Source: Methanobacteriota archaeon (lineage in GTDB: Archaea; Nanobdellota; Nanobdellia; Woesearchaeales; SM23-78). Taken from it: a DNA stretch of 10,629 nucleotides. The stretch is taken from assembly GCA_030637925.1 (NCBI GenBank), contig DAOWFR010000041.1, positions 1-10,629 on the forward strand, read 5' to 3'. A model generated the notes under the pieces. The model saw only the letters and a program-made list of their open reading frames with translations. It did not search any database and had not been told where the DNA came from. The position numbers and the translations under genes were made by a program. This document shows positions 5,474 to 10,577 of this stretch, piece after piece (the stretch's first letter is position 1; the number at the start of each line of letters is the position of its first letter).

Positions 5474-6613
5474 ATGAAAAAAGAAAATAGAATTGATCCG
5501 GTATGTGGTATGAAAGGCCATATTAAGGCGCATGGCCATTATTTTTGTAGTCAGCACTGTGTTAAGAAGTATGAGAAAGAGCATAAAATAAAATCTTGTC
5601 CTGGTTGTGATATTAAAGGCGGACACAGACCTTGGTACAAGGAAAGACTTTATATTGTTGGATTGATAACAATAGTATTACTGATAATTAGCTATCTAAT
5701 CCCACAATTAAACAAATTATTTGATGCTTTTACTGATTACCTAAGATTAATCTGGTGGGCAATTCTTCTTGGCTTATTCATTGGTGGTATTATTGACTAT
5801 TTTGTTCCAAGAGAATATGTTTCAAAATTCTTATCAACTCATAAAAAAAGGAGTATTTTTTATGCTGTTATTTTTGGTTTTTTAATGAGTGCCTGCAGTC
5901 ATGGCATACTAGCAATTGCAATCCAGCTTTATAAGAAAGGAGCATCAATACCATCTGTAATTGCTTTTTTACTAGCATCCCCTTGGGCTAATCTTCCAAT
6001 TACCATTTTATTATTTGGCTTTTTTGGTGTAAAAGCTTTGTACCTAGTTGTATCAGCAATAATCATTGCCATAATAACAGGTTTTATTTATCAATTACTG
6101 AATAAGAAAGGTAAGATTGAGAAGAATCCTCACACAGTTAAGATTGCAAAGACATTCTCTATAAGAAAAGATTTTAAGAAGAGATTCAAGAAGTACAAGT
6201 TATCAGCTAAGGACATGACAGGGGTTTTAAGAGGGACTTGGGCATTGGCAAAAATGGTTGTGTGGTGGATATTAATTGGTATGATTCTGGCTGCTTTTGC
6301 AAGAGCATTTGTTCCTCATGAATTCTTTATGAAATACATGGGCCCAACTTTACTAGGGTTAGTTGTTACTCTGGTTTTTGCAACAATCATTGAGGTATGT
6401 TCAGAAGGAAGCTCTGTTCTTGCTTTTGAAATCTTTAACCAGACCAAGGCTTTTGGTAATAGTTTTACATTCTTAATGGCAGGAGTAGCTACTGATTACA
6501 CAGAAATCGGCCTTATATGGCATAATATTGGTAGAAAAACTGCTTTATGGCTTCCAGTAATAACTGTTCCTCAGATTTTGATTTTGGGGTATTTGTTCAA
6601 TATTCTGTTATAA
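5474..6613 (+). CDS. ArsP/DUF318-type permease with YHS-like Cys-rich N-terminus (379 aa)
   Basis: The first 50 residues form a metal-binding module: DPVCGM (8-13) typical of YHS domains, then HYFCSQHC (C25, C29) and SCPGC (C42, C45). About eight or nine transmembrane helices follow in two halves of the COG0701/PF03773 permease family. Hallmarks are the membrane cysteine motif SACSHG (C141) followed by KKGASIPSVIAFLLASPWANLP (about 155-175), and in the second half EVCSEGSS (C309). A basic cytoplasmic loop (about 210-255) separates them. Members of this family export organoarsenicals (ArsP) or are predicted metal/organometal permeases. The YHS module may receive the metal and hand it to C141/C309; that is inference. 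It is last in the operon with the HMA and Cys-rich proteins, and AAAGGA precedes the start. The substrate could be copper, mercury or an organometal; the sequence does not decide. Confidence 0.88.
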   Translation: MKKENRIDPVCGMKGHIKAHGHYFCSQHCVKKYEKEHKIKSCPGCDIKGGHRPWYKERLYIVGLITIVLLIISYLIPQLNKLFDAFTDYLRLIWWAILLGLFIGGIIDYFVPREYVSKFLSTHKKRSIFYAVIFGFLMSACSHGILAIAIQLYKKGASIPSVIAFLLASPWANLPITILLFGFFGVKALYLVVSAIIIAIITGFIYQLLNKKGKIEKNPHTVKIAKTFSIRKDFKKRFKKYKLSAKDMTGVLRGTWALAKMVVWWILIGMILAAFARAFVPHEFFMKYMGPTLLGLVVTLVFATIIEVCSEGSSVLAFEIFNQTKAFGNSFTFLMAGVATDYTEIGLIWHNIGRKTALWLPVITVPQILILGYLFNILL

Positions 6614-6624
6614 ATTTACTATAA

Positions 6625-6900
6625 TCAACTTAACCCAAAAGAATCAACAAAATCAACAATTAACTTATACTTATGAATATATTCAAATCCTTTGTAAGTA
6701 AGACTATAAGTTTTTCCTCTTTTTGTCTTGTTCTCACTTATAAATTCCTTTGAAATCAGTTCCTTGAGATATTCATTCATCATCTGAGGGGACAAATTTG
6801 ACTTGTAAAGGATATGAGTGGGTCTAATTTTCCCATCTCTTTCCTGGATGGCCTTCAGGATGTCATGTATGACCTGAAGCCTCCCCCGCTTTCTGCTCAT
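6625..6900 (-). CDS. Archaeal winged-helix transcription regulator (91 aa)
   Basis: A single winged helix-turn-helix domain of the archaeal COG3432/HTH_45 type. It has an N-terminal helix (RGRLQVIHDILKAIQE), the family pattern KIRPTHILYKSNLSPQMMNEYLKELISKEFI (about 24-54), and a wing ending KRGKTYSLTYKGFEYIHKYK (60-79). It probably acts as a DNA-binding dimer; no ligand or membrane domain is present. Its ATG overlaps the stop of the seven-helix membrane gene by four bases (ATGA), so the two are translationally coupled, and the membrane protein may pass a signal to it. It is convergent with the permease gene, ending 11 bases away. Confidence 0.85.
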   Translation of the reverse strand: MSRKRGRLQVIHDILKAIQERDGKIRPTHILYKSNLSPQMMNEYLKELISKEFISENKTKRGKTYSLTYKGFEYIHKYKLIVDFVDSFGLS

Positions 6901-7559
6901 TTTTTAACAACCAAAATCAGATTTATTAAGATGAATAAGTATGCTATTAATTCAAGGAAATGACCAATTACATAATATAATCCATGATTAACAGAGAAGA
7001 TAAAATGAATGCTGCCAAATAACAAGAAAGCAAAAGCAACTAATACAAGTAGGGTCTTAGCTTGTTTGTTCTTTAAATAATTCATAAGATAATGGATGAA
7101 AATGTATATTAATAAAACCGAAGATAAGAGATAAAATAAGTAAAGAGTATTTGAGCTGGATAAGAAGGATAAGAGAATTATTATTAACAACAAAGAATAA
7201 ATCTTAGCGCTCTTAATTCTAAGGGTCATATAAGTTAAGGTTATAAGTCCAATGCCAAAGAAGATTATGTAGGCATAGATTCCTATACTATTCAAGAAGT
7301 TAACAGAAGCAATTTTCAAACCTCTGCAAATATTCTCATTCAACTTTGAGAGTATGACAAAGTTCAGGAAGGACTGGATAAAATAAGCAATTGAGATAAA
7401 AAGAAAAGCTATCCCAAAGAACTTAGATTGCCTTTGCCCAGAGAGTTTATAAATCTTAAATGCATAAATACTTACTATTAAGGTTATTATAGCAAAAGCT
7501 AACTCTAAGATAATATCATACCCCAAAAACCATTCTGGCACAATAGGCAGATGTACCAT
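6897..7559 (-). CDS. Seven-helix integral membrane protein, possible sensor partner of the regulator (220 aa)
   Basis: Almost the whole protein is hydrophobic, with about seven transmembrane helices (roughly 13-36, 45-70, 90-112, 117-133, 138-160, 167-189 and 195-217) and short basic loops (KIYKLSGQRQSK, LKNKQAK). Histidines cluster late (SIHFIFSVNHGLYYVIGHF, about 183-201), which might bind a metal, quinone or haem; this is speculative. There is no kinase, cyclase or transporter signature. I do not recognise a named family. The ATGA overlap with the winged-helix gene suggests a sensor-regulator pair or an anti-regulator. The promoter TATA lies only about 25 bases before the ATG and no ribosome-binding site is seen, so the mRNA is probably leaderless. 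Confidence 0.8.
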   Translation of the reverse strand: MVHLPIVPEWFLGYDIILELAFAIITLIVSIYAFKIYKLSGQRQSKFFGIAFLFISIAYFIQSFLNFVILSKLNENICRGLKIASVNFLNSIGIYAYIIFFGIGLITLTYMTLRIKSAKIYSLLLIIILLSFLSSSNTLYLFYLLSSVLLIYIFIHYLMNYLKNKQAKTLLVLVAFAFLLFGSIHFIFSVNHGLYYVIGHFLELIAYLFILINLILVVKK

Positions 7560-7583
7560 CTTGACTACAGGTTAGTAAATCCC

Positions 7584-7595
7584 TTTTTAAAGTTT
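7584..7595 (-). promoter_or_regulatory. Promoter for the seven-helix protein/regulator pair
   Basis: On the minus strand AAACTTTAAAAAG is a strong BRE/TATA match. Its TATA centre (about 7588) lies about 29 bases before the ATG at 7559, so initiation would fall at or within a few bases of the start codon. This agrees with the missing ribosome-binding site. Confidence 0.6.
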
Positions 7596-7620
7596 ATGTA
7601 GGATACCTAATGATTTATCC

Positions 7621-7638
7621 TTAATAATGTATTAATAA
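7621..7638 (+). promoter_or_regulatory. TATA region with inverted repeat for the small-gene operon
   Basis: TATTAATAA (7630-7638) can serve as TATA box, with initiation near 7660 and a leader of about 25 bases. It overlaps the perfect inverted repeat TTAATA-ATG-TATTAA (7621-7635), which could be an operator, although AT-rich palindromes arise easily by chance. Confidence 0.35.
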
Positions 7639-7683
7639 AGGCCTTGTCATGCTATTTCTATGAATATTTTGGAGGGTGATAAT

Positions 7684-7812
7684 ATGAGAACAATACAAGA
7701 AGCACAGCAAGAACTTCTAGTTAAAGTTATGAGAGTAGCATATTGGGAAAAGAACCATAGCATCCCAACAATGTCAGATTTAGAGGGTTTGGAAGAGGAG
7801 GTATTAATATGA
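7684..7812 (+). CDS. Small hypothetical protein (42 aa)
   Basis: A 42-codon frame with a very strong ribosome-binding site, GGAGGGTGAT (7671-7680), placed correctly before its ATG. Its TGA overlaps the ATG of the next gene (ATGA, 7809-7812). These two signals make it a real gene despite its size. The product (MRTIQEAQQELL...) is soluble and probably mostly helical; it starts with a Gln/Glu-rich helix, has a short middle SIPTMSD, and ends acidic (LEGLEEEVLI). There are no cysteines and one histidine (H25). I do not recognise it. It is first in the four-gene run that ends with the secreted His/Met-rich protein. Confidence 0.65.
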   Translation: MRTIQEAQQELLVKVMRVAYWEKNHSIPTMSDLEGLEEEVLI

Positions 7813-7994
7813 GATACAAAGACTCTGACTATAGCAGAGTGCTAGTAGGTGATTTTTACCATTGGGAGCTAGGCACAGATGGATATTTCACTGTCAAGGA
7901 GAACACTTCAAAAGTAAAGCCATATAAGATGAGTGAAATGGAGTTGAAAACTGAAAAACTAGGTGATATTATAGAAGATATTAAAGATGAATAA
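7809..7994 (+). CDS. Small hypothetical protein (61 aa)
   Basis: The start overlaps the stop of the 42-aa gene (ATGA), and GAGGAGG at 7795-7801 serves as ribosome-binding site. The N-terminal half is rich in aromatic and charged residues (MRYKDSDYSRVLVGDFYHWELGTDGYF), suggesting a small beta-sheet fold. The C-terminal half ends in an acidic helix (EKLGDIIEDIKDE). There is no signal peptide, membrane helix or cysteine. The family is not recognised. The coupled arrangement with its upstream neighbour suggests the two products act together, perhaps as a complex; that is inference. Confidence 0.65.
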   Translation: MRYKDSDYSRVLVGDFYHWELGTDGYFTVKENTSKVKPYKMSEMELKTEKLGDIIEDIKDE

Positions 7995-8010
7995 CTCAGA
8001 GGTGAGTCAA

Positions 8011-8412
8011 ATGAAAAAGAAAATTATCTCAACATTGCTTGTGGGCGGATTAACTTTGCCTGCTATAGGAATTCAGTATAATTGTAGGTCAGATGCAAAA
8101 GAAGTGAGTAAAACAGAGAAGAAAAGCGAGTCTAATACAAACATGCACAACGACCTGCAAACAATAATTTCAAAAGAGAACACCCTTCTCTTGGATGGTG
8201 TTGGTGTAGATCAAATAATTGAGGAGGATCCGCCCTTGTCCTCTTCTGATAACCCTTCTGTGTCTGTTTCAAGCGAGGTTAAAGGCTATTTCAACCCCAG
8301 GAATTCCAAGGAATGGGCACAGTACAAGGTGTTGCGTAAATTAATATCAAACAGGAATTATGAAACAGCAATTCGGAAAATGCGTGGATATTATGGAGGC
8401 TCTCAAAAATGA
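8011..8412 (+). CDS. Secreted hypothetical protein (133 aa)
   Basis: The N-terminus (MKKKIISTLLVGGLTLPAIGIQYN, split over residues 1-24) is a signal peptide or anchor. A single Cys (C25) follows, but the preceding residues do not form a standard lipobox. Residues 26-90 are low-complexity and hydrophilic, rich in Ser, Glu, Asn and Lys (possible linker), with the acidic/proline patch EEDPP. The C-terminal part (about 90-133) is basic and likely helical (EWAQYKVLRKLISNRNYETAIRKMRGYYGG), the probable functional domain. The start at 8011 is preferred over ATG 7987 because GAGGTGA (7999-8005) precedes it and the signal peptide begins there. It lies 16 bases downstream of the 61-aa gene. The family is not recognised. 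Confidence 0.7.
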   Translation: MKKKIISTLLVGGLTLPAIGIQYNCRSDAKEVSKTEKKSESNTNMHNDLQTIISKENTLLLDGVGVDQIIEEDPPLSSSDNPSVSVSSEVKGYFNPRNSKEWAQYKVLRKLISNRNYETAIRKMRGYYGGSQK

Positions 8413-8432
8413 GTAATTAGGAGGTGAATAAT

Positions 8433-8639
8433 ATGAAAAATATGAGAAAAGCAATACTACTAGGAGTAATAATAGGCTTACTCTTAGTTTCAGTTGTTAT
8501 AGGAGCATATGCTCATGGACAGGAAAACAAAGAAGAAGAGGAACATGATGAATGGGATTACATGGAAGAGATGCACGAGGAGTGTGAAGAATTTCATAGA
8601 CATAATGGAGGCCATATGATGGGAGTGGGCATGATGTAA
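8433..8639 (+). CDS. Small secreted Glu/His/Met-rich protein, probable metal binder (68 aa)
   Basis: A signal peptide or anchor (about residues 5-28, ending in GAYAHG) is followed by an acidic, ligand-rich domain: HDEWDYMEEMHEECEEFHRH (38-57) and the tail GGHMMGVGMM (59-68). It has six histidines, one cysteine and eight methionines in the whole protein. The His/Met clusters are typical of extracytoplasmic copper or nickel binding proteins, with the acidic helix as a further site. The start is set by the near-perfect ribosome-binding site GGAGGTGA (8420-8427) ahead of ATG 8433; an upstream GTG at 8424 lies inside that site. It lies 20 bases after the 133-aa secreted protein and is last of the operon. 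The Met-rich tail recalls the MMGWMYGG loop of the 74-aa protein at 5237-5461. No named family is recognised. Confidence 0.75.
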   Translation: MKNMRKAILLGVIIGLLLVSVVIGAYAHGQENKEEEEHDEWDYMEEMHEECEEFHRHNGGHMMGVGMM

Positions 8640-8705
8640 TCATTGCCTGTTCTTAGGTCTTCTACTCAGTTATTAACATGTACTCTCAAAACAACCTCCC
8701 GAACA

Positions 8706-8733
8706 CCCCGCCATTCATAAGAGAGTGGTGGGG
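8706..8733 (+). terminator. Strong GC-rich hairpin, possible terminator or RNA switch
   Basis: CCCCGCCATTC (8706-8716) pairs with GAGTGGTGGGG (8723-8733) over 11 bp, including two G-U pairs, around the loop ATAAGA. It follows the last gene of the small-protein operon by 66 bases and is followed by CTCTATCTTT. It may end that transcript or be a stable RNA element. Competing pairings exist: ACTCTC (8682-8687) with GAGAGT (8721-8726), and AGAG (8722-8725) with CTCT (8734-8737). The rest of 8640-8766 shows no gene. Confidence 0.45.
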
Positions 8734-8769
8734 CTCTATCTTTAAATTGACAATGTCTAAAACAAGAAA

Positions 8770-8778
8770 ATATAAAAG
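8770..8778 (+). promoter_or_regulatory. TATA box for the oxidative-stress operon
   Basis: ATATAAAAG preceded by GAAA (BRE-like) lies about 43 bases before the rubrerythrin ATG. Initiation near 8800 leaves a short leader with GGGGTGAT (8803-8810) as ribosome-binding site. Confidence 0.55.
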
Positions 8779-8816
8779 AATGAAAAGAATTCCAAACACA
8801 ACGGGGTGATTTTGTT

Positions 8817-9362
8817 ATGACTAAAACAGAAGATAATCTAAAAGCTGCTTTTGCAGGTGAAAGCCAGGCAAGGAATAAATATACATATTTTGCAAAGGTC
8901 GCAAGAAAACAAGGATATCATTACATTGCAAAAATCTTTGAAGAAACTGCTCTGAATGAGATGCAGCATGCAAAGGATGAATTCAAGTTATTAAAAGGGA
9001 TAGGGGATACAAAAGCCAATCTAAAAGCTGCTATTGAAGGAGAGCACTATGAAACAACCGAGATGTATCCTGGCTTTGCAAAGGATGCAGAAGCAGAAGG
9101 CAATAAAGAAGCAACTAAGTTGTTCAAACAAGTAGCAAAAGTGGAAAAGCATCATGAAGAAAGATACAAGAAATTATTGGATATGGTAGAAAAAGATGCT
9201 GTTTACAAGAGAGAGAAGCCTATAAAGTGGAAATGCTCAAAATGCGGTTATATCTTTGAAGGAAAAGAGCCTCCAAAAGAGTGTCCTTCATGCAAGCATC
9301 CAAGAGAGTATTTTGAACCAGAGTGCTTATGCTTTGAGGAAGGATGTGAGTGCTGTTTATGA
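8817..9362 (+). CDS. rbr: Rubrerythrin with extra Cys-rich tail (181 aa)
   Basis: Cytoplasmic peroxide-reducing diiron protein of anaerobes. The ferritin-like domain (about 1-130) shows the expected ligands: E15, E48 and H51 (EMQH), E76 and E79 (EGEHYE), E110 and H113 (EKHHEERY). The C-terminal rubredoxin-like domain has C140/C143 (CSKCGY) and C156/C159 (CPSC) for one Fe(Cys)4 site that feeds electrons to the diiron centre. Beyond the usual end, after HPREYFEP, there is a tail ECLCFEEGCECCL with C170, C172, C177, C179 and C180, unusual for the family. It might bind another metal or act as a thiol relay to the glutaredoxin-like protein encoded next. It is the first gene of the operon with that protein and superoxide reductase. 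Identity is secure; the role of the tail is unknown. Confidence 0.95.
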   Translation: MTKTEDNLKAAFAGESQARNKYTYFAKVARKQGYHYIAKIFEETALNEMQHAKDEFKLLKGIGDTKANLKAAIEGEHYETTEMYPGFAKDAEAEGNKEATKLFKQVAKVEKHHEERYKKLLDMVEKDAVYKREKPIKWKCSKCGYIFEGKEPPKECPSCKHPREYFEPECLCFEEGCECCL

Positions 9363-9371
9363 GGTGTAAAA

Positions 9372-9617
9372 ATGCCAATTATAAAAATATACTCAACACC
9401 AACATGCCCTGGGTGTAAAAGGGTTAAGGAATTCTTGAAAGAGAAAGGAGTAAAGTTTGATGACATAGATGTAGCTTCAAACCAGGAAGCAGCCAAGGAG
9501 ATGATTGAGAAGTCAGGACAGATGGGAGTGCCTGTTATTGATATTGATGGCAAAATCATTATTGGGTTTGACCAGAACGTAATTGAGAATGAATTAGGGA
9601 AAGGTGATAAAAAGTGA
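9372..9617 (+). CDS. Glutaredoxin-like thiol-disulfide protein (81 aa)
   Basis: A short thioredoxin-fold protein with the active-site motif TCPGC (C12, C15) after the first strand, the GVPV turn containing the cis-proline (P54), and IIGFDQ near the C-terminus. It matches the small glutaredoxin-like family (YruB/NrdH-like) that reduces disulfides in the cytoplasm. The upstream rubrerythrin and downstream superoxide reductase suggest a role in peroxide or superoxide defence. Its reductant may be the thioredoxin-reductase-like enzyme whose start lies at the left edge; this is inference. The ribosome-binding site GAGGTG overlaps the rubrerythrin stop, and its TGA overlaps the GTG start of the next gene, so the three are coupled. 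Confidence 0.9.
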   Translation: MPIIKIYSTPTCPGCKRVKEFLKEKGVKFDDIDVASNQEAAKEMIEKSGQMGVPVIDIDGKIIIGFDQNVIENELGKGDKK

Positions 9618-9988
9618 CAGAACTAAATCAAGTATATAAATGCAATATTTGCGGAAACATTGTTGAGGTAGTGCATACTGGCATTGGTCAGCTTGTGTGC
9701 TGTGGTAAGCCAATGGAACTTCTTAAAGAGAACACAACAGATGCTGCTGTTGAAAAACATGTTCCTGTAATAGAAAAAACAGAAAACGGGTTTAAAATAA
9801 GTGTTGGTTCTGTTCCTCATCCAATGGAAGAAAAGCATTTTATTGAATGGATTGAAGTGATTGCTGATGGCAAATCGTATAGGAAGTTCTTAAAGCCAGG
9901 TGATAAGCCAGAAGCAAAGTTCTGCATAGATGCAAAAGAAGTCACAGCAAGAGAGTATTGTAATCTGCATGGATTATGGAAGGCATGA
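9614..9988 (+). CDS. sor: Superoxide reductase, desulfoferrodoxin type (124 aa)
   Basis: Reduces superoxide to hydrogen peroxide without making oxygen; the peroxide can then be removed by rubrerythrin encoded upstream. The N-terminal desulforedoxin domain has C10, C13, C29 and C30 (CNIC ... CC) for the Fe(Cys)4 centre I. The C-terminal neelaredoxin domain holds the catalytic Fe(His)4Cys centre II: EKH (E47, K48, H49), H69 and H75 (PHPMEEKH) and C116/H119 in CNLHGLW. All ligands are present, so the enzyme should be active and of two-centre type. It starts at GTG 9614, overlapping the TGA of the glutaredoxin gene (GTGA); no ATG fits. The stop overlaps the next small frame. Superoxide reductase and rubrerythrin together are typical of anaerobes. 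Confidence 0.95.
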   Translation: MTELNQVYKCNICGNIVEVVHTGIGQLVCCGKPMELLKENTTDAAVEKHVPVIEKTENGFKISVGSVPHPMEEKHFIEWIEVIADGKSYRKFLKPGDKPEAKFCIDAKEVTAREYCNLHGLWKA

Positions 9989-10128
9989 CAACTCTTAAGA
10001 TTCTGAAGAACAAGAAATATTTGGAGATTGAAAATCTGCTGAGAAGAATTGCAAGAAAACTAAATCTTAACCTAGCAGAGCTTGATTTGTATATGTGGTC
10101 TGTGAAGACAGGGATTGTTTTAAAATAA
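9985..10128 (+). pseudogene. C-terminal fragment of an archaeal 8-oxoguanine DNA glycosylase (Ogg2-like), 47 codons
   Basis: The frame begins in an ATGA overlap with the superoxide reductase stop and encodes 47 residues. It contains KKYLEIENLLRRIARKLN and ends LDLYMWSVKTGIVLK, which I recognise from memory as the C-terminal helices of archaeal N-glycosylase/DNA lyase (Ogg2 family, about 200 residues). The helix-hairpin-helix, the catalytic Lys and Asp and all earlier helices are missing, and the upstream DNA is superoxide reductase, so no split remainder is nearby in the window. It is most simply the remnant of a deleted glycosylase gene. The clean ATGA junction and intact frame leave open that it is still translated as a small protein. 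An alternative in-frame ATG lies at 9976. The family match is good but needs a search to confirm. Confidence 0.6.
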
Positions 10129-10134
10129 GTCAGG

Positions 10135-10144
10135 AAAGGCCTTT
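10135..10144. terminator. Palindrome between convergent genes, possible terminator
   Basis: AAAGGCCTTT is a perfect 10-bp palindrome followed by TATT, in the 28-base gap between the glycosylase fragment and the convergent 106-aa gene. It could end transcripts from both sides, but the stem is short. Confidence 0.3.
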
Positions 10145-10156
10145 TATTGATGAACT

Positions 10157-10477
10157 CTAAATATAATTCTTATCTTCTGTTTTTTTAAATCTCTCAATCA
10201 GATTCCATGTTTTCCTATAGGAGAGATGATATGCGAAAGCTCCAAGCATTGAGTCTCCCAGTAAACGAAAAGAGTCGCTTCCGTATTGTTTTGATATAAT
10301 ATAAGAGACTAAACCACTCCCAAAATGCATTCCAAAAAAAACAGCAAGATTACCTTTGTGTCTTATCTGGTCTATTGCAGCATGTGTGCCTCCTACAAGC
10401 ACGCCCGTTCCTAATGAGAAAGCATCTCTTGAATCAAACTGGCTTAATACATCTGTTATGTCTTTAATCATGTCCAT
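10157..10477 (-). CDS. Hypothetical protein, possibly membrane-associated (106 aa)
   Basis: The first 18 residues form an amphipathic helix (MDMIKDITDVLSQFDSRD). A Gly-rich, moderately hydrophobic middle follows (FSLGTGVLVGGTHAAIDQ, then LAVFFGMHFGSGLVSYII), which could be two short membrane or buried helices. A second region, LLGDSMLGAFAYHLSYRK, leads to a charged C-terminus. There are no cysteines; the three histidines in the middle (GGTHAAIDQIRH, GMHFG) may matter. I do not recognise the family. The start is set at ATG 10475-10477 because AGGTGA (rc of 10483-10488) lies at proper distance; the GTG at 10484-10486 falls inside that site. It is divergent from the TrmB-like gene and shares its promoter region. 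Confidence 0.6.
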   Translation of the reverse strand: MDMIKDITDVLSQFDSRDAFSLGTGVLVGGTHAAIDQIRHKGNLAVFFGMHFGSGLVSYIISKQYGSDSFRLLGDSMLGAFAYHLSYRKTWNLIERFKKTEDKNYI

Positions 10478-10512
10478 TTTGTTCACCTATAGAAGCAGAG
10501 TAAAATAACAAG

Positions 10513-10520
10513 ATTTATAT
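10513..10520 (-). promoter_or_regulatory. TATA box for the 106-aa gene
   Basis: On the minus strand ATATAAAT (10513-10520) is a good TATA box about 40 bases before the ATG. Initiation near 10490 leaves a 13-base leader with the AGGTGA ribosome-binding site. Confidence 0.5.
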
Positions 10521-10526
10521 GTCTAT

Positions 10527-10546
10527 GCTGTCGAAAAACCGACAAC
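10527..10546. promoter_or_regulatory. Inverted repeat between divergent promoters, possible operator
   Basis: TGTCG (10529-10533) and CGACA (10540-10544) are perfect inverted arms with a 6-base AAAAAC spacer. They extend to 7-base arms GCTGTCG/CGACAAC with one mismatch. The repeat lies between two opposite TATA boxes and directly abuts the TrmB-side TATA, covering its BRE. A dimer bound here could block that promoter; autoregulation by the TrmB-like protein is a natural guess. Confidence 0.45.
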
Positions 10547-10554
10547 AATATAAA
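10547..10554 (+). promoter_or_regulatory. TATA box for the TrmB-like gene
   Basis: AATATAAA is centred about 27 bases before the ATG at 10578. No ribosome-binding site precedes that ATG, so transcription probably starts at the first codon (leaderless). Confidence 0.55.
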
Positions 10555-10577
10555 TGAGCGCATATTATTAACAGAAT

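Noticed and set aside
9248..9559. Minus-strand open frame across rubrerythrin and glutaredoxin
   Set aside because: It is antisense to two certain genes; its composition mirrors their codons.
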